A stretch of DNA of 64,000 nucleotides from Plasmodium relictum (taxonomy: Eukaryota; Apicomplexa; Aconoidasida; Haemosporida; Plasmodiidae). This document shows positions 10,726 to 20,388 of this stretch, piece after piece. Both the position numbers and the translations under genes were made by a program. Every line of letters starts with the position of its first letter. The stretch's first letter is position 1. The stretch covers positions 186,001-250,000 of the forward strand of contig NC_041692.1 in the NCBI RefSeq assembly GCF_900005765.1. Direction: 5' to 3'. The notes below the pieces were generated by a model, which made no database searches, was not told where the DNA came from, and worked only from the letters and a program-made list of their open reading frames with translations.

Positions 10726-13641
10726 ATGATTGATAAAGTATGTAAGATTATAGAAAATATGATTTACGAGTTCAATGATCTTAGGAGGAAAGAATTATTT
10801 GATGAACAAGAGATTAAGGCTATCGTAAATAAAAGAAGGCAGCATGAATACAATATTAATAGTTCATCATCTCTATTACTGAATTTTATTTTATATTTAG
10901 AATTTGAGATGAATTTAGAAAATCTGAGAGAAGAGAGAAAAACGGAAAAAAAAAAACAATATTTAGACGAAATTAAAAAATATAAAAAATTAATAAAAAG
11001 GCATTATTCTGAATCAATAAATTTACAAGGAGAAATAGAGAATAAAAAAAATTCCAAAAAAAGCAAAAAGTTAAAAGCGTTAATAAATAAAAATGAAAAT
11101 GAAATAAAAAAGTATAAAAATGACATTCTAAAAATGGAAAAAAAACTAGAAATATTATTACAGTACAGCTTATCGGATAACTCTCTAATAAAAAGAATAA
11201 TCAAAATTTTTCAGGTATGTTTAAAAAAGCATTTTAATAATATTCAAGTATGGTTACAATATTTGAACTTCTGTTATATAAAGCAAAGAAGAGAGGAAAT
11301 GGAAAATGCAATATTAAACAGTTTAAAGTATCATATGAGGAATGAATTATTATGGACAATTTACTTATACTATTTTTATAATATAAAAAAAAATATAATT
11401 CATACAAGAAAGTTGTATGTAAGAGCTATTTTATTTGTTCCTCGTAGTTTGTATTTAAATATTTTATATTTTAATATGGAATTTGACATATTTTTTAAAT
11501 TATTAGAAAATTTTAAAGAAAAACATAAAGATAATGATTTGGATAAATTTAATGATTTTTGCAAAAACAATAAATATGAGATGGATAAAGATGTATGTGA
11601 AAGTACAAGCGGTAATAAAATTGACGATGATAATAACAATACAAATAATGATTATATAAATGAAGATTTTTTAAAAATTGACAGCAAAGAAAATGCTAAT
11701 GATACAAATAATATTGTCAAAGAGGAAGACAAATATGGATTAGATGTAATTATTTTTTTAGTTAAAAAATATTTGAAAATTTTTCAAAATGATAAAAGTA
11801 ACTTGCATATATTTATATTTTTACTTTTGAATGTGTATTTAAAAATGGAAAAAAAAAAATGGATAAGAAATTATATTCTTCAGTATGATGATTTTAAAGA
11901 TATTATATTTACTTCTATTGAAAAACATAAAATGGATCAGCCATGCTTTTATTATTATCTATTTATTAATAAGTGTCTGAAATTTTCTAATTTTTATTTT
12001 TGTGAAGATGAAAATTTTATACTTTTAAAGGAAAATTTTTATAATGATTTTGAAGAAAATTACAATAAAAACAATATTCAAAAATATTTCAACTTAAATG
12101 AAGTGAACAATTTACTAATAAAATTGTTCGATTCTTTTGATGAAGATATTATGATTTATTTTTTTTGCTTGATCCTTACAAATTTATTTGATACATATAA
12201 TGAATTTAATAATATATTGGAGGTTTTTAAAATTGATGATAATAAAAAAATCCATTCACTTAAAACAAAAGAAGAAAATATATCCATAGAAAGCACATTA
12301 AATGGAGATTTAAAGAATAAGAAAAAAGAAGAAAGTAATAACTTTAATTTATTTGAAAATAAAGATAATTTACAAAATTCAAGTAAAGAGAAAACTATTT
12401 TGTTTTATATGAAAGAACCCCTTTTAACAAGTTATGAAGAATTAGAAATTTTTCAATTTTTGAAGGATGATATTTTTTTATGTAGCAATTACGAATTTAA
12501 CAGAATTAATACAGAATATATAAAAGAAAAAAATATTTATATTTATAATTTTTTACATAAACTAAATTTTACCGCATATATTTGTTTATTCGAAAATAGG
12601 CATTCACAAATAAGTAAGAATAATTTCATTTATGATTATGAACAAATTAATACAAACAAAGATATACTTTCATCAATGCTTTATTTCTTCTTGTTTAATA
12701 AAAAAAATCTAGAAGAAAATCATATTAGAAAAAAACATAGAGCAGCAAATGAAAAAATGAATCTTGCTGAAAATAATACTAACAAAAAACGAAAAAAAAT
12801 GAAAGAACTTTTAAGTGATAGTATTGAAGAAAGTAAAAGATTCATAGAAGAAGAAAATAAAAGTAAGACAACTGATAATAAAAATATATATGAAAGCGAT
12901 AGTGAAAATAAGAGTGAAAGTGAAAATGAGAGTGAAAATAAGAGTAAAAGTGACAGTGAATGTGACAGTGAATGTGACAGTGAATGTGACAGTGACAGTG
13001 ACAGTGACAGTGACAGTGACAGTGACAGTGACAGTGAAAGTGAAAGTGAAAGTGAAAGTGACAGTGAAAGTAAGAGTGAAAGTGAATGTGAAAATGAGAA
13101 TGAAAATGAGAGTGAAAGTTATAGTGAAAAAGAGAATGAAAGTAAGAGTGAAATAGAAAGTGAGAAAGATAGTAAAAAAAATAAAAATGAGAAAGAAAGT
13201 GAAGGTGAAAATGAAAACGAAAATTTTAATGAAGAAGAGAAAGAAAAGAATAGCTTGAATCAAGATAAAAGAAGTGAAAACAAAAAAGTACTTTATATAA
13301 ATAATAAAATAAATAAGGAAATGAATTTACATGAAAACGATATAAATTATTCAAAAGAAAAAAATAAAATTTTAATAAAAGAAATTTATATCATTGACGA
13401 ATTGCTTTTGCTACTTGATAAAGAAATTGACTTGTTTATAAAAATAAATATTTTAAAATGTATCATAAACTTAATTATATTTTTGAATAATAAAAAAATA
13501 ATAGATTATTTAAAAGATGTAATTACACATAATTATGAGAAAATAAAGAAAAATAATTTGAACAACTTATTAAATAAAGAAATAAATAATTTGATTTATT
13601 TGTATAATAGAGTTTATATTGATGAATTTAATATATCATAA
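10726..13641 (+). CDS. UTP6: U3 snoRNA-associated protein 6 (UTP6), SSU processome
   Basis: UTP6 is a HAT-repeat scaffold of the UTP-B module of the small-subunit processome, needed for early 18S rRNA processing in the nucleolus. The N-terminus matches the family: IIENMIYEFNDLRRKELF, then EIKAIVNKRRQHEYNI. Helical HAT-like repeats follow, such as NIQVWLQYLNFC near residue 173 and ELLWTIYLYYFY near residue 207. The open frame extends upstream to 10666 with no ATG, so the start is the ATG at 10726, giving 971 residues. That is longer than human UTP6 (about 597) because of Asn/Asp/Lys inserts and a Ser-Asp/Ser-Glu repeat region at residues 720-830. The C-terminal 100 residues are helical. Divergent from RRP40 and convergent with the J-protein gene. 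Confidence 0.82.
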   Translation: MIDKVCKIIENMIYEFNDLRRKELFDEQEIKAIVNKRRQHEYNINSSSSLLLNFILYLEFEMNLENLREERKTEKKKQYLDEIKKYKKLIKRHYSESINLQGEIENKKNSKKSKKLKALINKNENEIKKYKNDILKMEKKLEILLQYSLSDNSLIKRIIKIFQVCLKKHFNNIQVWLQYLNFCYIKQRREEMENAILNSLKYHMRNELLWTIYLYYFYNIKKNIIHTRKLYVRAILFVPRSLYLNILYFNMEFDIFFKLLENFKEKHKDNDLDKFNDFCKNNKYEMDKDVCESTSGNKIDDDNNNTNNDYINEDFLKIDSKENANDTNNIVKEEDKYGLDVIIFLVKKYLKIFQNDKSNLHIFIFLLLNVYLKMEKKKWIRNYILQYDDFKDIIFTSIEKHKMDQPCFYYYLFINKCLKFSNFYFCEDENFILLKENFYNDFEENYNKNNIQKYFNLNEVNNLLIKLFDSFDEDIMIYFFCLILTNLFDTYNEFNNILEVFKIDDNKKIHSLKTKEENISIESTLNGDLKNKKKEESNNFNLFENKDNLQNSSKEKTILFYMKEPLLTSYEELEIFQFLKDDIFLCSNYEFNRINTEYIKEKNIYIYNFLHKLNFTAYICLFENRHSQISKNNFIYDYEQINTNKDILSSMLYFFLFNKKNLEENHIRKKHRAANEKMNLAENNTNKKRKKMKELLSDSIEESKRFIEEENKSKTTDNKNIYESDSENKSESENESENKSKSDSECDSECDSECDSDSDSDSDSDSDSDSESESESESDSESKSESECENENENESESYSEKENESKSEIESEKDSKKNKNEKESEGENENENFNEEEKEKNSLNQDKRSENKKVLYINNKINKEMNLHENDINYSKEKNKILIKEIYIIDELLLLLDKEIDLFIKINILKCIINLIIFLNNKKIIDYLKDVITHNYEKIKKNNLNNLLNKEINNLIYLYNRVYIDEFNIS
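12895..13165 (+). repeat. Hexanucleotide repeat (gacagt / gaaagt) coding for Asp-Ser / Glu-Ser
   Basis: In-frame degenerate hexamers within UTP6 encode alternating Ser with Asp or Glu; the purest part (about 12985-13035) is repeated agtgac. Because the unit is six bases long and lacks stops in several frames, long false open frames appear on both strands. Confidence 0.85.
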
Positions 13642-14126
13642 AAAATAACTTTTATATTAATATAAGTTATTTATTTTTTATTTTTCATATTTCATTTTCT
13701 TTTATATAAAACTAATTCGTTGTTTTTATTTTCATTTTTTTATGTTTTTAAAAAAAAAAAAAATCTTTAAAAATTAAAAAACATATAAAAATTCCTTTGA
13801 TATATTTGTTATTATTTTAGTATATATAATAATAATAATAATATGTAGCATTCCCCTCATTTTGTGAAGATAATGAATTTTAAAAATATATATTTATGAA
13901 AAATTCTTAAGTTTAAAATAGGTTGGATTAGTAATTAATATTTAAAAATAATACATATCTATGAATGTATAGAAATATATAATATAAACAAATAAATATG
14001 AATATACAAAAAAGTAACGTAAAAAAAGTATTCCTTAAAATTTAAATAGATATATATATAAACATAACAAATATATTTAATGTTTTAAAAAATTAAACGA
14101 AAATATTTTATAAGAATTATTTTTAT
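13642..14126. terminator. Shared 3' region of convergent UTP6 and J-protein genes
   Basis: About 485 bp between two gene ends facing each other; 3' UTRs and polyadenylation sites must lie here. AT-rich; an (ATA)n patch near 13828-13843. No specific terminator signal can be read. Confidence 0.3.
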
Positions 14127-15290
14127 TCACTTTTTTCTTCTTTTTTTACATATATTGTTTTCTACATTATTAATAGAAATTTTTTTCAATTTTTCTTTTT
14201 CTTCTTCTGTTCTTTCTTCTTTTTTTTTATTAATGTTTTTAAATAAATGAAATTCTTTTTCATTTTTCAAATTTTCTTTTTTATAATGTTTCCAACTATT
14301 TACTCTTTCGTCTCTTCCCTCCATCCATAATTTTCTTTCTTCTTCTTTTTTTAAATCTTCTTTTAATCTTTCTTCTTCTTTTTCTTGAACATATTTCAAA
14401 TTAGCCAATTTACATTTTTGTGCATATTCTATTTTTTCTTTTTGTACTTTCATTAAATTTTCACATTCTTCATTAATTAATTGTTGTATTTCTTTTGTAA
14501 TTTCATATTCTTCATATGTCTTATTTAAATATTCATTTATTTCGTTTTTTTTTTTTTTCAAATTTAATTTTTTTATGATATTTTTCTTAGCTGTTTCATA
14601 AACACTTTTATATTGTTCTTTTATACTATCTTTTTTTAATTCATCATATGCTCTAGTTAAAATATTAAAAGCCTCACCAGCTTTTTCAATTTTGCACTTA
14701 TCAGGATGAATAAGAACAGACAACTTTCTATACTTACTTTTTATTATTTCCATATTTATATCTTCGTGTATATCAAATATTTCAAATGGAGAATGGTCTT
14801 TCTTAGCTAAAATTCTATTTATTTCTTTTTCCGCATCACTTTTACTGAATTTCTCTTTTTGTCCACTACTTTTATTTGATGTAATATTTTCAATATCTTT
14901 TAAAAAGTCATTAAATAAATCATTTATTTCATTTTCATCAATTGTATTATTGTCGCTTTTGTTTTCATCGATTACATTATTAATTGTTTCACTGATTATA
15001 TTATTATTATTATTATTATTTTCAATATGATTTAAAGAGTTATCTATTTCACTATTTGTATTATAATCCACATTACTTTCTACAAAGTTATTTATTTCCT
15101 TGTTTTCTTTATTATTAATATCATTGCTTATTTTATTATTTAACACATTACATTTTTCCTCATTTACATTATTAAAATTATGTATATTTTTATGGTTATT
15201 TTCTTTTTCATTAATTGCATTTTCAGAATTATTTTCTAATTCGGTGGTATTTTCTTTCTGTGATTTTTCTATATCTTTATGTTCAGTCAT
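14127..15290 (-). CDS. J-domain protein, DNAJC8 (SPF31)-like
   Basis: A 387-residue J protein. Residues 1-140 are Asn/Glu-rich low complexity. The J domain covers about residues 165-232 and carries the intact HPD tripeptide (LIHPDKC, HPD at 195-197), so it should stimulate an Hsp70. The order of J domain followed by a long Lys/Glu coiled coil with KLWMEGRDERVNSWKHYKK near residues 320-340 is the layout of DNAJC8/SPF31, a spliceosome-associated J protein; WR/K...R..W is a known feature of that family's tail. It ends in a basic patch (KKRRKK), a possible nuclear signal. No signal peptide, membrane segment or PEXEL motif, so it is not one of the exported J proteins. Divergent from the helicase gene. 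Confidence 0.78.
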   Translation of the reverse strand: MTEHKDIEKSQKENTTELENNSENAINEKENNHKNIHNFNNVNEEKCNVLNNKISNDINNKENKEINNFVESNVDYNTNSEIDNSLNHIENNNNNNNIISETINNVIDENKSDNNTIDENEINDLFNDFLKDIENITSNKSSGQKEKFSKSDAEKEINRILAKKDHSPFEIFDIHEDINMEIIKSKYRKLSVLIHPDKCKIEKAGEAFNILTRAYDELKKDSIKEQYKSVYETAKKNIIKKLNLKKKKNEINEYLNKTYEEYEITKEIQQLINEECENLMKVQKEKIEYAQKCKLANLKYVQEKEEERLKEDLKKEEERKLWMEGRDERVNSWKHYKKENLKNEKEFHLFKNINKKKEERTEEEKEKLKKISINNVENNICKKRRKK

Positions 15291-15799
15291 TTTACTGATT
15301 TTTTTTTTTTATTTTTTTCAACACTTATAATTTTATAAAAAAGTTACAAATCTTAAATCATAATATTTCACTAAATTATTTAGTTAAGCATAGGTTAATA
15401 TATATAATGCTTAAATTAATATCTGAAATTTTTATTTGTTAATGTAAATAAGCCACTTATATTTTTAAAAATACTTCAATAAACAGATATATATAAATAT
15501 ATTGAATATTTATATGTATATTTTGTTTGTAAATTAAAAAATAAACTTTTAAAAAAGAAAAAATATTAAGTTAAAAATTCTTAAATATATATATATAATT
15601 ATTTTTAAAAGTTATTTGTATAATTTAAAAAATTTATGAAAGAATAAAAATATCTATTATTTTAAAGTTTTTTAAAACAATAAATACAAAAAAAAAAAAA
15701 ATTAAATAATTAAAAAAAAATTACTTCATAGATATCTTATAAATGTATTTAAAAGGACTGATTTATTTTTATATTTTTAGAAATTTACATTTTTGAAAA
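15291..15799. promoter_or_regulatory. Divergent promoter region J-protein / DEAD-box helicase
   Basis: 509 bp between two divergent starts; must serve both. Poly(A)/(T) runs flank both ATGs. Nothing else recognised. Confidence 0.4.
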
Positions 15800-17668
15800 A
15801 TGTTTAACTTATTTTTTTTAAAACACGTGTATAATAGCAATAAATTTATTAAAAATTGCTTAACTTTTCAAGAAAAACTAAAGTTTTCTTTTTTATATGA
15901 CAGTTACAAATATTTACACTTAAAAAGAACATTGTATAAGATTAATGAAAATAAAAATAAAACAATAAAAATTGAAATTAAAAATATTACATATATTTCT
16001 AAAGAAAATAAAAAAAATATTTTACTTTATAAAAGTTCTAAACATTTCTGTATAAATACAAAAAAGAAAAAAGAAAAATATACAAATGGTGAACTTAATA
16101 TAGGGAATAATATTAAACAAAAGGAGGAAAAAGATGATGAACATTATAAGGATGTAAGAGTTGCAGAAGAAAGTAATAAAAATATAATTTCTGATAATAA
16201 AGAAAAAGAGAATCAAACAATTTTAATAGAAAATACAAATGAAATAGATGAAGATATAAAAAAAAGTCTTTTAGAGGTATTTAAATATAGAGAGTTCACA
16301 GATGTTCAAAGAATAATATATGAAAATATAATAAAAGAAAAAAAGAAAAATGATTTATTAGTTCAGGCAAAAACGGGAACTGGTAAAACAATTTCATATT
16401 TACTTTTAGTAATTAACGATATTTTAAAAAATAAAATTTTAAGTGTTCATACACTTGTAATAGTGCCTACAAGAGAGTTAGCAAATCAAATATATAATGA
16501 AGCAAAGTTATTATTAACTTATAAAAATAATATTAATGTTTTGACTCTTACAGGAGGAATAAAAAGAAGAGAAGATCAAATAAATATAAGAAGAGTTAAA
16601 CCTGATATTATTATTTGCACTATTGGAAGACTATTAGATCATTTTGAGTGTACATATTTATTTAACACATTATTTCAAAATTTGAGAATGTTAATAATTG
16701 ATGAAGCTGATCAGCTATTAAGTTCTGGTTATCAAAATGATATTAATAGAATATTATCTTATTTGCCTAAAAACAGACGAAATTTTCTTTTTTCTGCAAC
16801 ATTAAGTCATAATTTGGATGATATTAGAAAAAAAATGTGTAAATCAGATTATATTTTTTTAAATTGTATAAAAGATACTGAAAAACACACTAATGACCAA
16901 TTAAAACAGTATGTTATATTTCATAAAGCAATCGATACAACAATAATATTATATAACTTATTAATTGAGCATATGAGATTAAATCAGTTCACATATAAAA
17001 TTTTAGTATTTTTTCCCACAGCTAGAGCTACATCTTTTTATGCTAATTTTTTTAAAAATCAATTGAAAATATCAGTTTATGAAATTCATAGAAAAAAAGA
17101 ACCAACTCATAGGCAAATTACATCTAATAGATTTTATATGGAAACTGTTGGAATTTTATTTACTTCAGATATAAGTTCAAGAGGAATCAATTATCCCGAT
17201 GTTAGCTTAATTATTCAGGTGAATAGTGCTATTTCTAGAGAACAGTACATACATAGAGTTGGTAGAACAGCTAGAAGTAATAAAGAAGGTATGGCTATTA
17301 TTTTGTTAAATGAAGCCGATGAATTATTTTACGAACAAATAAAAGATCTAAATATTGAAAAAATAAATCCAAATGATTACACAATAAAAAATACTAATGT
17401 TTCTAATTATTTAAATAGTTGGATGTCTAATACACAGTTATTATACTTGGCTTATGCATATTATTCTTCCTTATTAAGATTTTACAAAACAAAATATGCA
17501 ATTCTTAAATTAAGTGATGATGATATTATTGATGTTGTCAATAATATTTTGTTGTCTACTGGATTAGTAGAGCAACCACATATTTCAAGTAAACTAGCCG
17601 TAACATTAAATATGCAAAGTAATCCGAAACTTAAAATTAGAAAAGATTTAGATGATTTATTATTATAA
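15800..17668 (+). CDS. DEAD-box ATP-dependent RNA helicase, probably organellar
   Basis: A 622-residue superfamily 2 RNA helicase that unwinds or remodels RNA using ATP. Motifs are complete and in order: Q motif (FKYREFTDVQ, 161-170), Walker A AKTGTGKT (190-197), PTRELA (223-228), TGG (251-253), TIGR (274-277, usually TPGR), DEAD (301-304), SAT (332-334), SDISSRG (456-462) and HRVGRTAR (485-492). The first 50 residues are rich in Phe, Leu, Lys and Asn with almost no acidic residues, which looks like a mitochondrial presequence; there is no clear signal peptide, so apicoplast import is less likely. The core is closest in feel to the MSS116-type organellar helicases, but I cannot assign the subfamily firmly. 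Single exon. Confidence 0.88.
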   Translation: MFNLFFLKHVYNSNKFIKNCLTFQEKLKFSFLYDSYKYLHLKRTLYKINENKNKTIKIEIKNITYISKENKKNILLYKSSKHFCINTKKKKEKYTNGELNIGNNIKQKEEKDDEHYKDVRVAEESNKNIISDNKEKENQTILIENTNEIDEDIKKSLLEVFKYREFTDVQRIIYENIIKEKKKNDLLVQAKTGTGKTISYLLLVINDILKNKILSVHTLVIVPTRELANQIYNEAKLLLTYKNNINVLTLTGGIKRREDQINIRRVKPDIIICTIGRLLDHFECTYLFNTLFQNLRMLIIDEADQLLSSGYQNDINRILSYLPKNRRNFLFSATLSHNLDDIRKKMCKSDYIFLNCIKDTEKHTNDQLKQYVIFHKAIDTTIILYNLLIEHMRLNQFTYKILVFFPTARATSFYANFFKNQLKISVYEIHRKKEPTHRQITSNRFYMETVGILFTSDISSRGINYPDVSLIIQVNSAISREQYIHRVGRTARSNKEGMAIILLNEADELFYEQIKDLNIEKINPNDYTIKNTNVSNYLNSWMSNTQLLYLAYAYYSSLLRFYKTKYAILKLSDDDIIDVVNNILLSTGLVEQPHISSKLAVTLNMQSNPKLKIRKDLDDLLL

Positions 17669-17873
17669 TAAAAAAAAGAAAAAAAAGAAAATATATTAAA
17701 ATGAAAAGCATAAAAGTAATAAACATAAAATTATATTTGTACAAATGCATTTGTTTTTAGTTAAATGAATATCTTTTTAAAGTTGTCTTTTTTTTTTTTT
17801 TTTTTAGTAATTTATTTATACAAAATTATTTTTAAATTTAAACTATGTAGAAATGATATATCTATTTATTCTT
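17669..17873. terminator. Short convergent 3' region
   Basis: About 205 bp between the helicase stop and the stop of the facing gene, with a T-rich run near 17789-17806. Only 3' ends expected. Confidence 0.3.
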
Positions 17874-19003
17874 TTAATATATATAAATAATATTTTTTTC
17901 TATAAAAAAATATTTATTTATATTATAATCATAGCATATACCATTAAATTGATTTCCTTCAATAAAAAAAGAATTAATTATTTCTGCATTGGAATTAATT
18001 TCTAATATTTTTCCTTTTTTTTCATATTCACTTAAATCTTTTAGCAAAATAATAAAGTTAATATTATTGGTGCAAATAAATAAAGGAGAGTAACATCCAT
18101 TTATATATAAAAAGACGCTCTTTATGTAAGAATTTCCTTTTTTTATTAATCTTAAAATTTTGTTTTCTTTGGTTAAGCAAACATAAACAGCATTTATATT
18201 ATCCTTTTGATATATACAAACATTATTGACATAACAAGTATTTTGTAAATCTATTGATATCATTGTTTCAATGTCTTTATTTATATAATATAAGCTACTC
18301 TTATTCTCTTCATTGATGTTACCTGAATCTATTAAATATAAATTATTATTATTTTTATCATAAACTAAATTGTTAATTCCTGTGAAATTTTTGTCTTCAT
18401 ATTCATCAGCATAAAATTCAATATTTTTATTTTTGTCTATTATCATTAATCCCATCGTTACTTATGAATATAAAAAAAAAAAAAAAATGTTGTTTCTTTA
18501 TTTTTATCTTAAAAAAAAATTGTTTTTATCTTTAAACAGTTATTATAAAAATAATTATAAACAATAATTTTTAATAAAGTTTTTTTTTTTTCTTTTTTTT
18601 TACTAGGATTGAATACATAGAAATTAAAATCATTATCTGAGCATAAGCACTTAGTTGTAAAATCGATACTAAGATATTTTTCTTCTTCTACTTTGGTTTT
18701 CTTCTTTTTTACTCCTATTATACTTTCTTCACTATTGAAATAAATCTCTTCTTCTTCATCTTCTTCGGATGATGATAAGAAATCATTAGTTTCTTGAGTT
18801 TTTTTTATATTTACTAATTTATATCTAAAAATATCACCTTTATCAGAAATAACACATAACTTACCTTCAACATCTATACAAGGAGAAAATATTTCGAAAT
18901 CATTTTCATAGAAAATTTCTACGTTTTTGTTTTTTTTTTTCTTTTTTGTTTTTATTTCTTCTATATTAAAAGAGTTTTCGTCACTCGATTTCTTATCACT
19001 CAT
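17874..19003 (-). CDS. Beta-propeller-like protein (SMP-30/strictosidine synthase-like), two exons
   Basis: Exon 1 (18604-19003) and exon 2 (17874-18460) join by a CCTA|GTAAAA donor and an ATAAG acceptor in matching phase, giving 328 residues. Taken alone, exon 1 would run into a Lys-rich and Tyr/Asn-rich tail and stop at 18509, and exon 2 would lack a proper start. The protein has repeated short beta motifs of the type found in six-bladed propellers: CVISDKGDIFRY, NNLVYDKNNNNLYLIDSG, INAVYVCLTKENKILRL and FNGICYDYNINKYFFI. This pattern resembles strictosidine synthase-like or SMP-30 proteins, which in animals are often esterase or lactonase relatives. No catalytic metal ligands can be named. 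An acidic and Lys-rich insert sits at residues 80-105. No signal peptide. Function unknown; fold call is inference. Confidence 0.6.
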
Positions 19004-20065
19004 GTCTATTTTACTTATAAAAAAAATACCTTTTTTCTTTTCTCTTTGAGTTATTTTTTAATTTTTCTTATATTTATTGTAAGGAAAACTTAAATATCAA
19101 TATTTTTTATAAACTTTGAACATATCTTCGTAGGAAAGAAAAAAAAAAAATGTGAAAATTCTTTTTTTATATTTATGGATATGTCTTTTTTTTTTTTTTT
19201 TCCCATTAAAAGAATTTTCTTGTTTTATATAGTTTTTTTTTTTTTTTTTTTCATTAAATTATTTTTCATAAAATACAAAGTTTAGGTAAACATGAAAGTA
19301 GGAAGCACAAGGCAATTTCTTTTTATAAATATGAGGATATATGCTTAATTTTTATTTTTGTATCTATTAATATTATATAGAGAATTATGCAAATTATAAT
19401 TTAATTTAAATAATGATATATAATTATATACAAGACAAAAGAGGTATTTTAAAACTTTCTGTTTTATTGAATATATTTTGTTGAGATTTTTAATTTCATT
19501 TATTTAAATATTAAAAAAAGAAAAAAAAAAGAAAAAAAAAGTAAAATAAAAATATTTAAATTATAAAAAAAAATATAATTATAATGTTATCATTCATATT
19601 CTTTTTTATATATACATACATATATGCAGATATAAAACTTTATAAGACACTATCAGCTTTTCTGATAGTATTTTTAATCTATATAATAAAAATATTTTAA
19701 GTTAATGTTAATTAATAATTTCAAACTCTTAAATAATACAAAGATGACAAAAAAGGATTAAATAAAATTCGATAAAAAATAAAAATTATAAGAAAATAAG
19801 TAAGATTATTTTATTATATACTAAAAAGAAATATGTAATATATTTTAAATGATATAAAATTAAAAAAAAAAAAAAACAAAAAAAAATTATATACTTATTC
19901 TAAAAAACAATTGTGCATATAACGCATTTTCATTATTCCATTACTTCTGGTAGCAAGGAAATATATGAAAATGAAATATAAGTATTTATGCATTTCGAAT
20001 TACATTTTAATCATAATAATTCAATTAAAAAAAGAAAAAAAACTAAAAAAAAATTAAATATTAAT
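19004..20065. other. Intergenic AT-rich stretch
   Basis: Between two minus-strand genes; promoter of the propeller gene expected near 19004-19300. Several T runs of 13-16 bases near 19185-19250. A short 8-bp hairpin with a 5-base loop lies at 19649-19669. No exon or RNA gene recognised. Confidence 0.55.
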
Positions 20066-20332
20066 TTAAAGTTTAATTTTATTATGCAAATTTCTTTTAT
20101 GAAATTTTATGTTAAAATCAACGTCACTATATGTTCTTAGGATAAATTTTTTTCTATGTAGATCAGAATCTGATAAAGATTTTCTAATTTTTTCATTTTT
20201 AAATTTTGTTTCAACATTTGTAGTGTTCTTGTTTTCATTTTCAGTTTCATCACTTTTTAATCCCACTAAATTTAACAAAGAGTCTTTATGAGCATAAAAT
20301 AAATATGTACAAATTGAGATTAATGTTAACAT
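20066..20332 (-). CDS. Small secretory-looking protein, 88 residues, unknown
   Basis: An 88-residue open frame starting MLTLISICTYLFYAHKD: a short hydrophobic stretch with a small residue at 14, suggestive of a signal peptide or a signal anchor. The rest is hydrophilic, with a Glu/Asn/Thr-rich middle and a basic, Ser/Asp-rich end that repeats a theme: KSLSDSDLHRKKF then LRTYSDVDF. There is no canonical PEXEL (RxLxE/D/Q); KSLSD has the spacing but starts with Lys. Its composition is far less Asn-rich than random open frames in this genome, and it sits in a 2.8-kb gap between the propeller gene and rpoA where, from memory, P. falciparum also has a small gene. The ATG follows a CAG, so an upstream exon cannot be ruled out. 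Function unknown. Confidence 0.55.
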   Translation of the reverse strand: MLTLISICTYLFYAHKDSLLNLVGLKSDETENENKNTTNVETKFKNEKIRKSLSDSDLHRKKFILRTYSDVDFNIKFHKRNLHNKIKL

Positions 20333-20351
20333 TCTGAATTTTATTAATATA

Positions 20352-20388
<37 letters not shown>

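Noticed and set aside
12811-13263. 150-codon Thr/Phe-rich frame antisense to UTP6
   Set aside because: Produced by the hexanucleotide repeat of the sense gene; disappears outside the repeat.
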